Shown here piece by piece: positions 8,149 through 16,609 of a stretch of DNA of 38,579 nt (position 1 is the first letter of the stretch; each line of letters starts with the position of its first letter). The stretch is from the NCBI GenBank assembly GCA_019347805.1, contig JAHWKR010000033.1, positions 1 to 38,579 on the forward strand. Direction: 5' to 3'. Both the position numbers and the translations under genes were made by a program. This stretch comes from Methanobacteriota archaeon (lineage in GTDB: Archaea > Thermoplasmatota > E2 > JACPAO01 > JAHWKR01). Below the pieces are notes generated by a model, which made no database searches, was not told where the DNA came from, and saw only the letters and a list, made by a program, of their open reading frames with translations.

Positions 8149-9087
8149 TCAGCGTCTCTTCTTGTCGATGATCTTGCGTGCGCCCTCGGCGACCTTCTTC
8201 TGTTCGTCGTTGCCCGACGATTCGAGCTGGACAAGGACGTTCTCGGCCGCCTCGCGGTCATGGCGCCACAGGTTGGCGATGGCGTTCGACGTGACCTGCC
8301 GCACCGACCAGGTGGTGTCCGCGGCCATGCGCACGAGCACGTCCGAGGTGACCTTCTGGGGGGCGTTCTTGGCGAGGTTCTGGATGACCCGCGCGGCGGT
8401 CTCACGGTTGAAGTCGTTGCCGGAGCCGAGGCCCTCGACGACGAGCGGCACCTGGACGCGCTCGGGCGCCACTTTGGAAAGATGGGTGAACGCCTTCAAG
8501 GCGAGACGGAGTTGGGTGTCCTCCCCGGAAGTGGAGAGTTCGCGGATGAAGCGGTCCCCGGCGTCGCGCGTCTCGTCCTCGAGGATCATCCTGCCGAGGA
8601 CCCGACCGAACTCGGTCGAGTTCTCGATGAGCATGATGCGCTCCTCCTGGGTGAAGGGGCCCGTCACGATGTCGTGCAGGAGGTCGCGGTCGACGGCGCG
8701 GATGTCGCGCTTGGCGATCTCCTCGAGCGTGAAGATGGCGCCCTTGCGGTAGTCGATGTTGCCCGATTTGAGGAGCACGAACATGCTCTTCATCACATGC
8801 GGGTCCTCGAGCGCCACGCGGACACCGTCGCGGAACGACAGGTCCTCGAGCTTGATGAGCGAGTCCCGCAGCTCTTCCGGCGAGAGACCGTACAGGTCCT
8901 CGCGTTGGGATTCGCTCCATTCGCGGATCGCGTCGCCCACCCGTTCCGACAGGGTCTGCGGCTCGACGGGGCCGAGCCCCTCGATGACACGCAGCAGATA
9001 ATTGTCGAAATCGAGCAGTTGCCTCGGGTTCTCCTCGCCCATCATCGCCGAGATGCTCGAACGGAAACCGCGCACACGTTTGTCCAC
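8149..9087 (-). CDS. HEAT-repeat protein in the hut operon
   Basis: The 312 residues are almost entirely helical. The C-terminal half has paired helices typical of HEAT/armadillo repeats (for example RETAARVIQNLAKNAPQKV, SVRQVTSNAIANLWRHDREAAENVLVQL). It ends in a lysine/arginine-rich tail. No catalytic motif is seen, and a scaffold or protein-interaction role is inferred. It lies between hutU (56 bases upstream) and hutH. The GTG at 9087 is the first standard start. The frame stays open for about 20 codons above it and reads DTEELLRSVIAETGAPSN, which looks like real protein, with GGAGG in that stretch. The true N-terminus may therefore be further upstream from a non-standard codon, or a base may be miscalled. 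Confidence 0.85.
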   Translation of the reverse strand: MDKRVRGFRSSISAMMGEENPRQLLDFDNYLLRVIEGLGPVEPQTLSERVGDAIREWSESQREDLYGLSPEELRDSLIKLEDLSFRDGVRVALEDPHVMKSMFVLLKSGNIDYRKGAIFTLEEIAKRDIRAVDRDLLHDIVTGPFTQEERIMLIENSTEFGRVLGRMILEDETRDAGDRFIRELSTSGEDTQLRLALKAFTHLSKVAPERVQVPLVVEGLGSGNDFNRETAARVIQNLAKNAPQKVTSDVLVRMAADTTWSVRQVTSNAIANLWRHDREAAENVLVQLESSGNDEQKKVAEGARKIIDKKRR

Positions 9088-9142
9088 GTTGGACGGTGCA
9101 CCGGTCTCCGCGATGACGGATCGGAGAAGTTCCTCCGTGTCC

Positions 9143-10822
9143 CTAGCGGGTATGTTTCATCACCTCTTTCGCCTTCAGTCCCAAGCCCATCTTGGTCGCT
9201 ACCTGTATCGCTTTCTCGTAGCCCGCGTCGGCGTGCCTCAGGACCCCTATGCCCGGGTCGGTCCTGAAGACGCGCTCGATGCGCGCATCGGTCTCCTCCG
9301 TACCGTCGCACACGACCACCATGCCCGCGTGCGTGGAGAGACCGATCCCTACGCCTCCACCGTTGTGGATCTGAACAGAATCCGCGCCGGCGGCACAATT
9401 GGCCAGCGCGTTGAGAAGGGGCCAGTCCGCGACCGCGTCGGAGCCGTCCTTCATCCCTTCCGTCTCACGGTAGGGGGAAGCGACGCTGCCGCAGTCGAGG
9501 TGGTCCCGCGTGATCGCGATGGGGCCTGTCGCGCCCTCGCGGACGAGCCTGTTGATGGCGAGGGCGAACCGCTCCCGCTCGCCGTAGCCGAGCCAGCAGA
9601 CGCGCGCCGGGAGGCCCTCGAACGGGACCTTCTCGCGGGCGAGCCGGATCCAGCGCACCAGGCGCTCGTCGTCGGCGAACATCTGGCAGACGAGGTCGTC
9701 GGTCTTGGCGATGTCGCGTTCGTCGCCAGAGACGGCGAGCCAACGGAATGGTCCGCGGCCCTCGCAGAAGAGGTCACGGATGTACTCGGGCACGAAGCCG
9801 GGGACGCGGAAGGCGTCATCGACGCCGGCTTTTTTTGCCTGCCCGCGCAGGTTGTTGCCGTAGTCGAACGCCACGGCCCCTGCTTCCTTGAACGCCAGGA
9901 TGGCGCGCATGTGGCGCGCCATGCTCTCGTAGGCCTTCGTCTCGTAGGCCTCCGGGTCGCGCTCACGCAGGGCGATCGCCTCGTCCAACGACATGCCCGC
10001 GGGGACATAGCCGTTCACGGCGTCGTGCGCCGAGGTCTGGTCGGTCACCAGGTCCGGACGGAACCCCTCGTCGACCAGGCGTGGAAGGACCTCTGCGCAG
10101 TTGCCGACGAGTCCGATGCCGAGTGGTCTGCGTTCCGCCTTGGCCGTCTCGGCCCAGCCGATGGCCTCTTCGGTATCATCGGTCATGCGGTCGATGAAAC
10201 CGCGTTCGAGCCGCCGTTCGGCACGGCGCGGGTCGACCTCGACGGCGATGCAGACGCCGCCGTTCATGGCGACCGCGAGCGGCTGGGCGCCGCCCATCCC
10301 CCCGAGGCCACCGGTGAGCGTGATCGTGCCTTCGAGCGAACCGCTGAAATCCTTGATGGCGGCCGCGGCGAAGGTCTCGTACGTGCCCTGGATGATCCCC
10401 TGGGTGCCGATATAGCACCACGAGCCGGCCGTCATCTGGCCGTACATCATGAGCCCTTTCTTCTCGAGCTCGTTGAAGTGCTCCCAGTGCGACCAATGCG
10501 GCACCAGGTTGCTGTTCGCCATGAGGACGCGGGGCGCGGTCGACCAGGTGCGGAACACCCCGACCGGCTTGCCCGACTGGATGAGGAGCGTCTCGTCCGA
10601 GTCCAACCCCGTGAGGGACTCGACGATGCGACGGAGCGCGTCCTTGTCACGGGCGGCCTTCCCAGTACCGCCATAGACGATGAGCCGCTCGGGGTCCTCG
10701 GCGTTCTCGAGATTGTTCTCGAGCATACGCAGGATCGCCTCCTGTCGCCAACCATTGCAGCGAAGGTCGTTCCCGCGGGCAGCCGTATGAGTGGTGAGGC
10801 TATCCACCACTCTGCCCCCCAT
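9143..10822 (-). CDS. hutU: Urocanate hydratase (urocanase)
   Basis: Converts urocanate to imidazolonepropionate with tightly bound NAD, the second step of histidine degradation. At 559 aa the length is normal. Diagnostic blocks are [16 protein letters not shown] near the N-terminus, [29 protein letters not shown], the nucleotide-binding [13 protein letters not shown] (residues 171-183), [26 protein letters not shown] and [12 protein letters not shown]. The last carries the family's active-site region cysteine (Cys-409). The start is an ATG 22-26 bases below the predicted transcription start. First gene of the minus-strand operon. Imidazolonepropionase and later enzymes are absent from the window. 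Confidence 0.97.
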   Translation of the reverse strand: MGGRVVDSLTTHTAARGNDLRCNGWRQEAILRMLENNLENAEDPERLIVYGGTGKAARDKDALRRIVESLTGLDSDETLLIQSGKPVGVFRTWSTAPRVLMANSNLVPHWSHWEHFNELEKKGLMMYGQMTAGSWCYIGTQGIIQGTYETFAAAAIKDFSGSLEGTITLTGGLGGMGGAQPLAVAMNGGVCIAVEVDPRRAERRLERGFIDRMTDDTEEAIGWAETAKAERRPLGIGLVGNCAEVLPRLVDEGFRPDLVTDQTSAHDAVNGYVPAGMSLDEAIALRERDPEAYETKAYESMARHMRAILAFKEAGAVAFDYGNNLRGQAKKAGVDDAFRVPGFVPEYIRDLFCEGRGPFRWLAVSGDERDIAKTDDLVCQMFADDERLVRWIRLAREKVPFEGLPARVCWLGYGERERFALAINRLVREGATGPIAITRDHLDCGSVASPYRETEGMKDGSDAVADWPLLNALANCAAGADSVQIHNGGGVGIGLSTHAGMVVVCDGTEETDARIERVFRTDPGIGVLRHADAGYEKAIQVATKMGLGLKAKEVMKHTR

Positions 10823-10866
10823 GTCTCCACGCCATCATGGGAGTCGCAGGAGACGATACCTTGAGA

Positions 10867-10880
10867 GCGTATTTATCCTT
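10867..10880 (-). promoter_or_regulatory. Promoter of the hut operon
   Basis: On the minus strand GAAAAAGGATAAATACG gives a strong purine-rich BRE and TATA box (ATAAATAC). The predicted start is near 10845, about 22 bases before the hutU ATG. It serves hutU and probably the genes below it. Confidence 0.75.
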
Positions 10881-10973
10881 TTTCTTTCTCCCCTGTCAAT
10901 GGAAGCGCGGTGAAGGGCGATAAAAGTCGTGGATTCGTCTCTTATGATGACGCGAATTGTGCAGTGATTTCCG

Positions 10974-10993
10974 CGGCAGGTCTCTTCCTGCCG
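10974..10993. promoter_or_regulatory. Perfect 7-bp hairpin/dyad in the hut-suc divergent region
   Basis: CGGCAGG (10974-10980) and CCTGCCG (10987-10993) flank TCTCTT. The dyad abuts a rightward TATA box (TATTTAA, 10997-11003), so it may be an operator. The protein is unknown. Confidence 0.4.
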
Positions 10994-10994
10994 A

Positions 10995-11130
10995 CCTATT
11001 TAACAAAGTCAAGTCGTCGAGGGGGTTCCGCGAAGGCTCACCAGACCACTCGATGAGTCGTCAGAGGAACACCCAGTAACCCGACCGGCCGTTCCGTATG
11101 CGGAGCCCTGTCATGACCTTGTCGCATCGC
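10995..11130 (+). ncRNA. Possible structured leader or small RNA upstream of sucC
   Basis: A TATA box (CTATTTAAC near 10996-11003) predicts a start near 11021. At that point GGGGGTTCC (11021-11029) can pair with GGAACACCC (11066-11074). An inner hairpin, GACCACTC (11044-11051) with GAGTCGTC (11055-11062), closes on GAT. The region has no convincing ORF, and no known RNA family was recognised. It could be a long sucC 5' leader or a separate RNA. Confidence 0.35.
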
Positions 11131-11233
11131 GTCGTCCGGCTGGGTCGTCTCGCCCGTGACCCGGTGGCGGCGGAGGACCGGACGGAGAAGCCGGCCGCGT
11201 GACACGCTCCGACCCCAAGCGATATCTACCCCC

Positions 11234-11241
11234 CTTATTTT
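11234..11241 (+). promoter_or_regulatory. TATA box of sucCD
   Basis: CTTATTTT lies about 24 bases before GTG 11262, which would give a leaderless sucC mRNA. GATATCTAC (11221-11229) is a weaker neighbour. Confidence 0.5.
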
Positions 11242-11261
11242 CGCGCGCCCCAGGTGCCTCA

Positions 11262-12401
11262 GTGAAACTCCTGGAATATCAAGGAAAACAGTTGTTCCGG
11301 GACGCCGGGATCCCCATCCCGAAGGGAGCCTACCTCCCGTCCCTCGACACGTTCGACACCATCAAGGACCGATTGTCCTATCCGGCGGTGGTCAAGGCCC
11401 AGGTGCTCATCGGCGGCCGCGGCAAGGCCGGAGGCATCCAGTTCGCCGACAACGACGCCGAAGCGAAAGCGCAGGCCAAGAAGATCATCGGAATGGACAT
11501 CAAGGGCCACGAGGTCAAATCGGTCTACATCGAGGAGAAACTCGACATCGACCGCGAACTCTACGTCTCCTGCCTCATCGACCGCACCACCCGCAAGACC
11601 CTCATGTTGTTCTCCGCCGAAGGCGGCATCGAGATCGAGTCGGTCCCCGAGGACAAGATCGCCAAGGTCTACATCGACCCCCTCACCGGCTTCTCACAGT
11701 TCCACGCCCGCCAAGCACTCGCGGTGCTCCCGGACGGCTACTCCAAGGACGAACGGAAACAGCTCGCCAAGATGCTCGGCCAGCTCTACGACGCCTTCCG
11801 TTCCTTCGACTGCGAGCTCCTCGAGATCAACCCCCTCGCCATCACCAAGGATGGCCAGGTCATCGCCGCCGACTCGAAGGCGATCATCAACGACGCCGCC
11901 AAGTTCCGCCAGAAGAAGTTCGAGGAAGAGGCGAGCGAATACACCGAGCTCGAAAAAGAGGCCAACGCACAAGGCATCGCCTTCATCCAGCTCGACGGCA
12001 CGATCGGCGTCATCGCCAACGGCGCCGGGCTCACCATGGCCACCCTCGATGCGCTCAATGAGTATGGCGGGAATGCCGGCGTGTTCCTCGACCTCGGCGG
12101 CACAGACGACCCCGACCAGGTCGCACGCGCCATGCGCCTCATGAAGAAAGCCAAACCGTCCCTCATCCTCGTCAACCTCTTCGGCGGCATCACCAAGTGC
12201 GACACCGTCGCCAAGGGCATCCGTGAGGTGTTCGAGAAAGAAGGGCTGGATTGTCCGGTCGTGACCCGCATCAAGGGCACCAACGAGAAGGAGGCGAAGG
12301 AGATCCTGAAAGACGCCGGCTTCATCACCACCAACACGCTGCAGGACGCCGCCAAGAAATGCAGCGAACTCGAGAAGCAACAGATCAAGGAGGTGGCGTG
12401 A
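11262..12401 (+). CDS. sucC: Succinyl-CoA synthetase (ADP/GDP-forming) beta subunit
   Basis: Beta subunit of the enzyme interconverting succinyl-CoA + NDP + phosphate and succinate + CoA + NTP in the TCA cycle. The N-terminus MKLLEYQGKQLFRDAGIPIPKG is the classic ATP-grasp start of SucC, so the GTG at 11262 is preferred over an upstream GTG at 11199. QVLIGGRGKAGGI is the nucleotide-binding loop, ELLEINPLAI the metal-site block, and NLFGGITKCDTVAKG the C-terminal ligase domain signature. The length of 379 aa is typical. sucD follows after one base, with GGAGG at 12389-12393 inside the sucC end serving its ribosome binding. Confidence 0.96.
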   Translation: MKLLEYQGKQLFRDAGIPIPKGAYLPSLDTFDTIKDRLSYPAVVKAQVLIGGRGKAGGIQFADNDAEAKAQAKKIIGMDIKGHEVKSVYIEEKLDIDRELYVSCLIDRTTRKTLMLFSAEGGIEIESVPEDKIAKVYIDPLTGFSQFHARQALAVLPDGYSKDERKQLAKMLGQLYDAFRSFDCELLEINPLAITKDGQVIAADSKAIINDAAKFRQKKFEEEASEYTELEKEANAQGIAFIQLDGTIGVIANGAGLTMATLDALNEYGGNAGVFLDLGGTDDPDQVARAMRLMKKAKPSLILVNLFGGITKCDTVAKGIREVFEKEGLDCPVVTRIKGTNEKEAKEILKDAGFITTNTLQDAAKKCSELEKQQIKEVA

Positions 12402-12402
12402 A

Positions 12403-13284
12403 ATGGCTGTCGTACTGACCAAGGACTCCAAGGTCGTCGTCCAAGGCGCGACCGGCCACCAAGGCACCTTCCACATCGGTGCCATGAAGACCTTCGGCAC
12501 CAACGTCGTCGCCGGCGTCACCCCCGGAAAGGGCGGCCAGAGCGTCCACGACATCCCCGTCTTCGACTCCGTCCAGGAAGCGGTCAAGGAGACCGGAGCG
12601 GACGTCTCGTTGGTCTTCGTCCCCGCCCCGTTCGCCAAGGACGCCGTCCTCGAAGCGGTCGACGCCGGTGTCAAGACCGTCATCGTCATCACCGAACACA
12701 TCCCCGTGCATGACGCGATGGACTTCGTCAACTACGCCAAAGCCAAGGGCGTCACACTCATCGGCCCCAACTGCCCCGGCGCCGCCTCGCCCGGCGAGAA
12801 CATCAAGGTCGGCATCCTGCCCGGCATGATCTTCGAACCCGGCCCCATCGGCATCGCCTCCAAATCCGGGACGCTCACCTACGAGATCGTGAACGCCCTC
12901 ACCGAAGCGGGCATCGGACAGACCACCTGCCTCGGCCTCGGCGGCGACCCCTGCCAGGGCACCAACTTCATCGAAGCGCTCGAACTGTTCCAAGCCGACG
13001 ACGAGACCAAAGGCATCGTGCTGGTCGGCGAGATCGGCGGCACCGCGGAAGAGGAAGCCGCCGAATACATCGCAAGCGGCAAGGTCACCAAACCCGTCTA
13101 CGCCTACATCGCCGGACGCACCGCACCGGAAGGCAAGAAGATGGGGCACGCGGGTGCCATCGTCCAGGGCGACAAGGGCACCGCCGAATCGAAGCAGAAG
13201 GCGTTCGAAGCCGCTGGTGTCAAGGTGGCGAAGTTCCCGACCGATATAGCCCAGTTTGTCAAGGCGGACCTCGGGTCCGCCTGA
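12403..13284 (+). CDS. sucD: Succinyl-CoA synthetase alpha subunit
   Basis: Alpha subunit carrying the phosphohistidine and the CoA-binding Rossmann domain. VVVQGATGHQGTFH (residues 11-24) is the CoA-binding loop, LIGPNCPG (119-126) the central signature, and GHAGAI (248-253) contains the phosphorylated His-249. The length of 293 aa is normal. The C-terminus AQFVKADLGSA ends inside the first unit of a 67-bp tandem repeat that continues past the stop codon. Co-transcribed with sucC. Confidence 0.96.
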   Translation: MAVVLTKDSKVVVQGATGHQGTFHIGAMKTFGTNVVAGVTPGKGGQSVHDIPVFDSVQEAVKETGADVSLVFVPAPFAKDAVLEAVDAGVKTVIVITEHIPVHDAMDFVNYAKAKGVTLIGPNCPGAASPGENIKVGILPGMIFEPGPIGIASKSGTLTYEIVNALTEAGIGQTTCLGLGGDPCQGTNFIEALELFQADDETKGIVLVGEIGGTAEEEAAEYIASGKVTKPVYAYIAGRTAPEGKKMGHAGAIVQGDKGTAESKQKAFEAAGVKVAKFPTDIAQFVKADLGSA

Positions 13285-13417
13285 CGAACAGGTCTGCGCC
13301 GCTTCGCGGCTGACGGCAGACTTCGTCAAGGCCGACCTTCGGTCGACCTGACAAACAGGGTCGCGTGCCTTCGGCGCTGACGGCAGACTTTGTCAAAGCG
13401 GATCTTCGCCCCGCTTG
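13255..13417 (+). repeat. 67-bp tandem repeat copying the sucD 3' end (2.4 copies)
   Basis: Units begin at 13255, 13322 and 13389, exactly 67 bases apart. Unit 1 includes the last ten sucD codons. Unit 1 reads FVKADLGSA-stop, unit 2 FVKADLRST-stop and unit 3 FVKADLRPA without a stop. Most differences are at third codon positions (TTT/TTC, GCG/GCC, CTC/CTT). Each unit also folds: GGCGGACC/GGTCCGCC in unit 1, the same stem with one mismatch in unit 2, and AAGCGG/CCGCTT in unit 3. A second hairpin, GCCGC-TTC-GCGGC, ends in GCTGACGGCAGAC. Confidence 0.85.
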
Positions 13418-13430
13418 TCCCACTTGCGGG

Positions 13431-14531
13431 TCAATAGCGCGAGACGGACATGGCGAAGCTCCGCTCCTGCGCATCGTCCTCCTCGAAATGGTACGCCACG
13501 TCGATGCGCCACGGTCCTACAGGTGGGGGGCCGAGCGCCCGTCTCCAATCATGTTGTTCAGAAACGGGTATGTCTAGCGTCGTGACCGTCCCCCACGGAT
13601 CGGTGACCGACACGTTGAGGTATCCCTTCGTGGGAGTGACTTGGCCTGTCCCCTTCGGCGAGCATGCGAACGGGTCTGCCCGACCGATCGCCGGCGAAGG
13701 TCCGGGCGTCATCTTGCATATCTTGCCGTGCAGGGCCAGATCCTTGAAACCCACCTGGTCGACATCGAACCGGAAGGTGGCGTTGGCCGAGCCTTGATGG
13801 AGGACCTCCTCGAAGAAAAGTGTGACGCGTTCAGGTTCGGGGACAGCATCCATCTTGCTGACGACATCGCCCGTCATCGCGTCTATCGCCATCCAATCCC
13901 GATGCTCCCCATCCGGCTCCACGGCGTGGACGATCCAGACGGGCGTCTCGAGCGGCGGCGCCCGGCGCAGCAGCATCCCGACCACTTCAAGGTCGTCGAA
14001 AGCGTGGGTGCCCTGAACGTCGTGGACGATCCGCAACGCGGCATCTGAATCGACCTCCACCGGTCCAATGGGGAACACGCCTTCGGTCATGGTCGGAAGG
14101 ACAGTCAGGTTCGCCCGGCTCTCCCGATACACGAGGGGGCGTTCGCTTCCGTCCATCGTGATCGTCACCACGACCTCGGCGGGATCGTCCTGCCGCAGGA
14201 ACACGAGCAGCCAATGCCGCGCCTGACCATCCCCGAACACCATGGCCGGAGCCGTGGCCGGGTACGCGTTCCGAACGCCAGCCAACGGCGCGTCGAACAT
14301 CGTGCGCGACTCGTACGCCATGACCCCGAGGAGTTCCAGCGGCCCCAGGTGCTCGGGCATCCGGTCTACCGTACGAGCGACGGCATCCAAGGCGGTCGTG
14401 CCGTTGTCCAGCGATGTCGCCGTGACAGACCCAGTGGCGACCGTATCCTCCGATCGCGACGGGTCGTCTCCCGTGCAGCCGACAAAGAGGACCAAGAACA
14501 GACACAGCACGACTGCCACCGTCCTCCTCAA
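13431..14531 (-). CDS. Secreted lipoprotein of the histidine-kinase operon
   Basis: A 366-residue protein with a short hydrophobic signal and lipobox (LFVGC, Cys-19), followed by a Ser/Thr/Asp-rich linker, so it should be lipid-anchored outside the membrane. The body (about 60-366) has a PepSY-like feel around VWIVHAVEPDGEHRDWMAIDAMTGDVVSKMDA, resembling the repeat that ends in D-A-x-T-G-x-V. Two cysteines near the C-terminal third (KICKM, DPFACS) may pair. The TTG start overlaps the kinase stop as TTGA, indicating translational coupling. The PepSY resemblance is from memory and weak; the function is unknown. It probably modulates or accompanies the kinase. Confidence 0.8.
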   Translation of the reverse strand: MRRTVAVVLCLFLVLFVGCTGDDPSRSEDTVATGSVTATSLDNGTTALDAVARTVDRMPEHLGPLELLGVMAYESRTMFDAPLAGVRNAYPATAPAMVFGDGQARHWLLVFLRQDDPAEVVVTITMDGSERPLVYRESRANLTVLPTMTEGVFPIGPVEVDSDAALRIVHDVQGTHAFDDLEVVGMLLRRAPPLETPVWIVHAVEPDGEHRDWMAIDAMTGDVVSKMDAVPEPERVTLFFEEVLHQGSANATFRFDVDQVGFKDLALHGKICKMTPGPSPAIGRADPFACSPKGTGQVTPTKGYLNVSVTDPWGTVTTLDIPVSEQHDWRRALGPPPVGPWRIDVAYHFEEDDAQERSFAMSVSRY

Positions 14532-16609
14532 GTCCGGACCTCCTTTCCCGCTGGCATTTCGATCCAGAAACGCGCACCCCCAAGGGGGCTTTCCGTCACA
14601 CCGACGCGCCCCCCATAGGTGTGCACGATCTCCTTCACCAAAGCCAAACCCAAGCCGGTACCGGACACGGCATCATGCCCCGTGCCACGGGTGAACATGC
14701 CGAAGATCGCCTCTCTCTGCTTTATGGGCACGCCGGGCCCGTCGTCGTCCACGTGCACGACCGCGCGCGTTCCGTCTGGACCGGCCTTTTCCTGCACCGT
14801 CACCTGGATCTTCCCCCCGTCTCGGCCGTATTTGATGGCGTTCGTCAGCAGGTTGCGAAGGACCCGTCGTGCGTGACCCGCTTCCATGCGGACCGGAGGT
14901 CCCCGACCTGCATCGATGCTGAGCGACGCGCCACGGGCGCGGAGCGGTTCCGCGAGTTCGGCCCCGATCCCTTCGAGCACGTCATCGAGCCGCGACACCG
15001 CCTCCGGATCGGTCCCTTGCCGGATCCGTGACAGCTCCAGGAGTTCCTCGACGAGGCGCTCCATCCCTCCGACATTGGAACGGATGCGCTGCAAGAAGGC
15101 TCGGACCGCCTCCGGGTCGGCCTCGTGCAGTTCCGATTCCAGGTCGTTCGCCAACCAGTCGAGGGCGATGAGCGGTGTCTTGAGGTCGTGCGACACCCCA
15201 TGGAGCAAGCGCTCGAGTCCTGCGGCCTTCGACTCCTCCTGGCGCAGCGCCTCCGAACTCGCTTCGATGTCGGATCGGACGCGTGTGTCCCGCACGTGGT
15301 CCGTCCGCAACCAGATGGCGAGGAACAGGAGCGTGACGATGGATGTCGCACCGTAGAAGAGCCATGCCGAAAGCGTGAGCGGCCATACCACGAGCGGGGC
15401 CAGACCGAAGCGCAGGATCGACCAGGTCCCCATCGCCAGGTAACCCAGGATCGCCACGACGACAACGGTGAAACCCGCCCACCACCTCGCCGGCGCGAGG
15501 GCCGGTGCGGTCATGTTGAGGCGCCAGTTCCCCCGCAGCGCGAGTGTCGCGGCCACGAACGGAACGACCCCCACCGACGCAGCGAGGACGCTCGCCTCCA
15601 GGGAGACCGGCGCCGACGGCACGGTGACCACGGTCTGTCCCGTGGCGTTGGCGTCCAGGTAGAAACGGCCGTCACGGATGACGAGCGCATGCCGTCCCGG
15701 CGCAGAGACCGGCACCTCGACCACCTGCTGATCGACCACCGGCGGATAATTGGCGATGATGCGGGGAGCGGTGGTCCCATCCGGGAGCAGGACGCCCACG
15801 ACGTCGACCAATCCGATGAACCGGAACCGCAGCACCATCCCCTCGATCACGTGATGCGTCTCGAACAGGTGCGCCGGGATCTCGGCCGAGACCGCCACGA
15901 GTCCGGTCGACGCGTTCCCGATCCGCTCGAAAGCGATGGCGCTGCCTCTCGCCACCGGGGCCTCGTAGAAACCCACGCGCAGATCCCTCAGTGTCAGCAT
16001 GCCCTCCGCCATGGTCTCATTGATGTCCGCAGTGTGGCTCCCGCTCGAGAACCTACGACACAGATCTTTGAGGTCCGGCCCATACCAATGGAAACAGAGC
16101 GAGACGACCCCGTCATGCGTCAAAAGCCCGTGTCTGTCGGGCGCATCGCAGACGCCCCCTGGATCAGACCGAGGACCACCGAACCGGCATTCCCACTGTT
16201 CCGTCACGTCTTCTGTCCGCCCCGGGACCGCCAAGCTGAACACCGCCTCCCCACCGACGTCGCCGGTCACCGAGTGAGTGCCCGAGATGCGTACCCGACC
16301 AGCGACGGGAGGCACCGGTATCCGATCCTCGACCTTGGCACAGATACGGCTTTCCCCACGGTCCTTGTCGAAGACCACTGCATCGGCGGTCAGTGTCAGG
16401 TTCCCTGAAGGGCAGCTCCCGGTCTCGACCATTCCTTCGGTCACCAACTGGTAGACCACATCGACCTCCGCACCCACCAGGAAAGGCAGGGGCGCCTCCG
16501 GATCCTGTCCACCTGCGGGAAGCGCGACGGCGAACACGGATACGAAGAGCCCTATGACCAGGAGACGCCCCTGAGCGCGTGCCGGGCGACGATGAAGGAC
16601 GTGTCTCAT
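14528..16609 (-). CDS. Membrane sensor histidine kinase with large extracytoplasmic domain
   Basis: About 693 residues. The N-terminus has a signal-like hydrophobic stretch, then about 320 exported residues with several cysteines. Three to four TM helices follow (about 335-435), then a HisKA domain with the H box GVSHDLKTPLIALDWL (His-474), N box RNLLTNAIKYG (Asn-590), G1 box DDDGPGVP (621-628) and G2 box GTGLGLALVKEI (from 650). The kinase is therefore complete and should autophosphorylate. No response regulator is adjacent. The ATG at 16609 overlaps the upstream stop as TGATG; an ATG at 16618 is an alternative. The exported domain is not recognised. Flanked by two lipoprotein genes in the same unit. 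Confidence 0.9.
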   Translation of the reverse strand: MRHVLHRRPARAQGRLLVIGLFVSVFAVALPAGGQDPEAPLPFLVGAEVDVVYQLVTEGMVETGSCPSGNLTLTADAVVFDKDRGESRICAKVEDRIPVPPVAGRVRISGTHSVTGDVGGEAVFSLAVPGRTEDVTEQWECRFGGPRSDPGGVCDAPDRHGLLTHDGVVSLCFHWYGPDLKDLCRRFSSGSHTADINETMAEGMLTLRDLRVGFYEAPVARGSAIAFERIGNASTGLVAVSAEIPAHLFETHHVIEGMVLRFRFIGLVDVVGVLLPDGTTAPRIIANYPPVVDQQVVEVPVSAPGRHALVIRDGRFYLDANATGQTVVTVPSAPVSLEASVLAASVGVVPFVAATLALRGNWRLNMTAPALAPARWWAGFTVVVVAILGYLAMGTWSILRFGLAPLVVWPLTLSAWLFYGATSIVTLLFLAIWLRTDHVRDTRVRSDIEASSEALRQEESKAAGLERLLHGVSHDLKTPLIALDWLANDLESELHEADPEAVRAFLQRIRSNVGGMERLVEELLELSRIRQGTDPEAVSRLDDVLEGIGAELAEPLRARGASLSIDAGRGPPVRMEAGHARRVLRNLLTNAIKYGRDGGKIQVTVQEKAGPDGTRAVVHVDDDGPGVPIKQREAIFGMFTRGTGHDAVSGTGLGLALVKEIVHTYGGRVGVTESPLGGARFWIEMPAGKEVRT

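Noticed and set aside
6497-8752. A 751-codon plus-strand open frame opposite hutH
   Set aside because: hutH with its full MIO motif occupies the other strand; the plus frame is His/Arg/Asp-rich and lacks any motif.
10920-10990. C/D-box sRNA around ATGATGA at 10944-10950
   Set aside because: No D box (CTGA) at a suitable distance was found, so the C-box match alone is chance-level.
13255-13417. CRISPR array after sucD
   Set aside because: Units are contiguous, diverged and contain coding sequence; there are no unique spacers between identical repeats and no cas genes.
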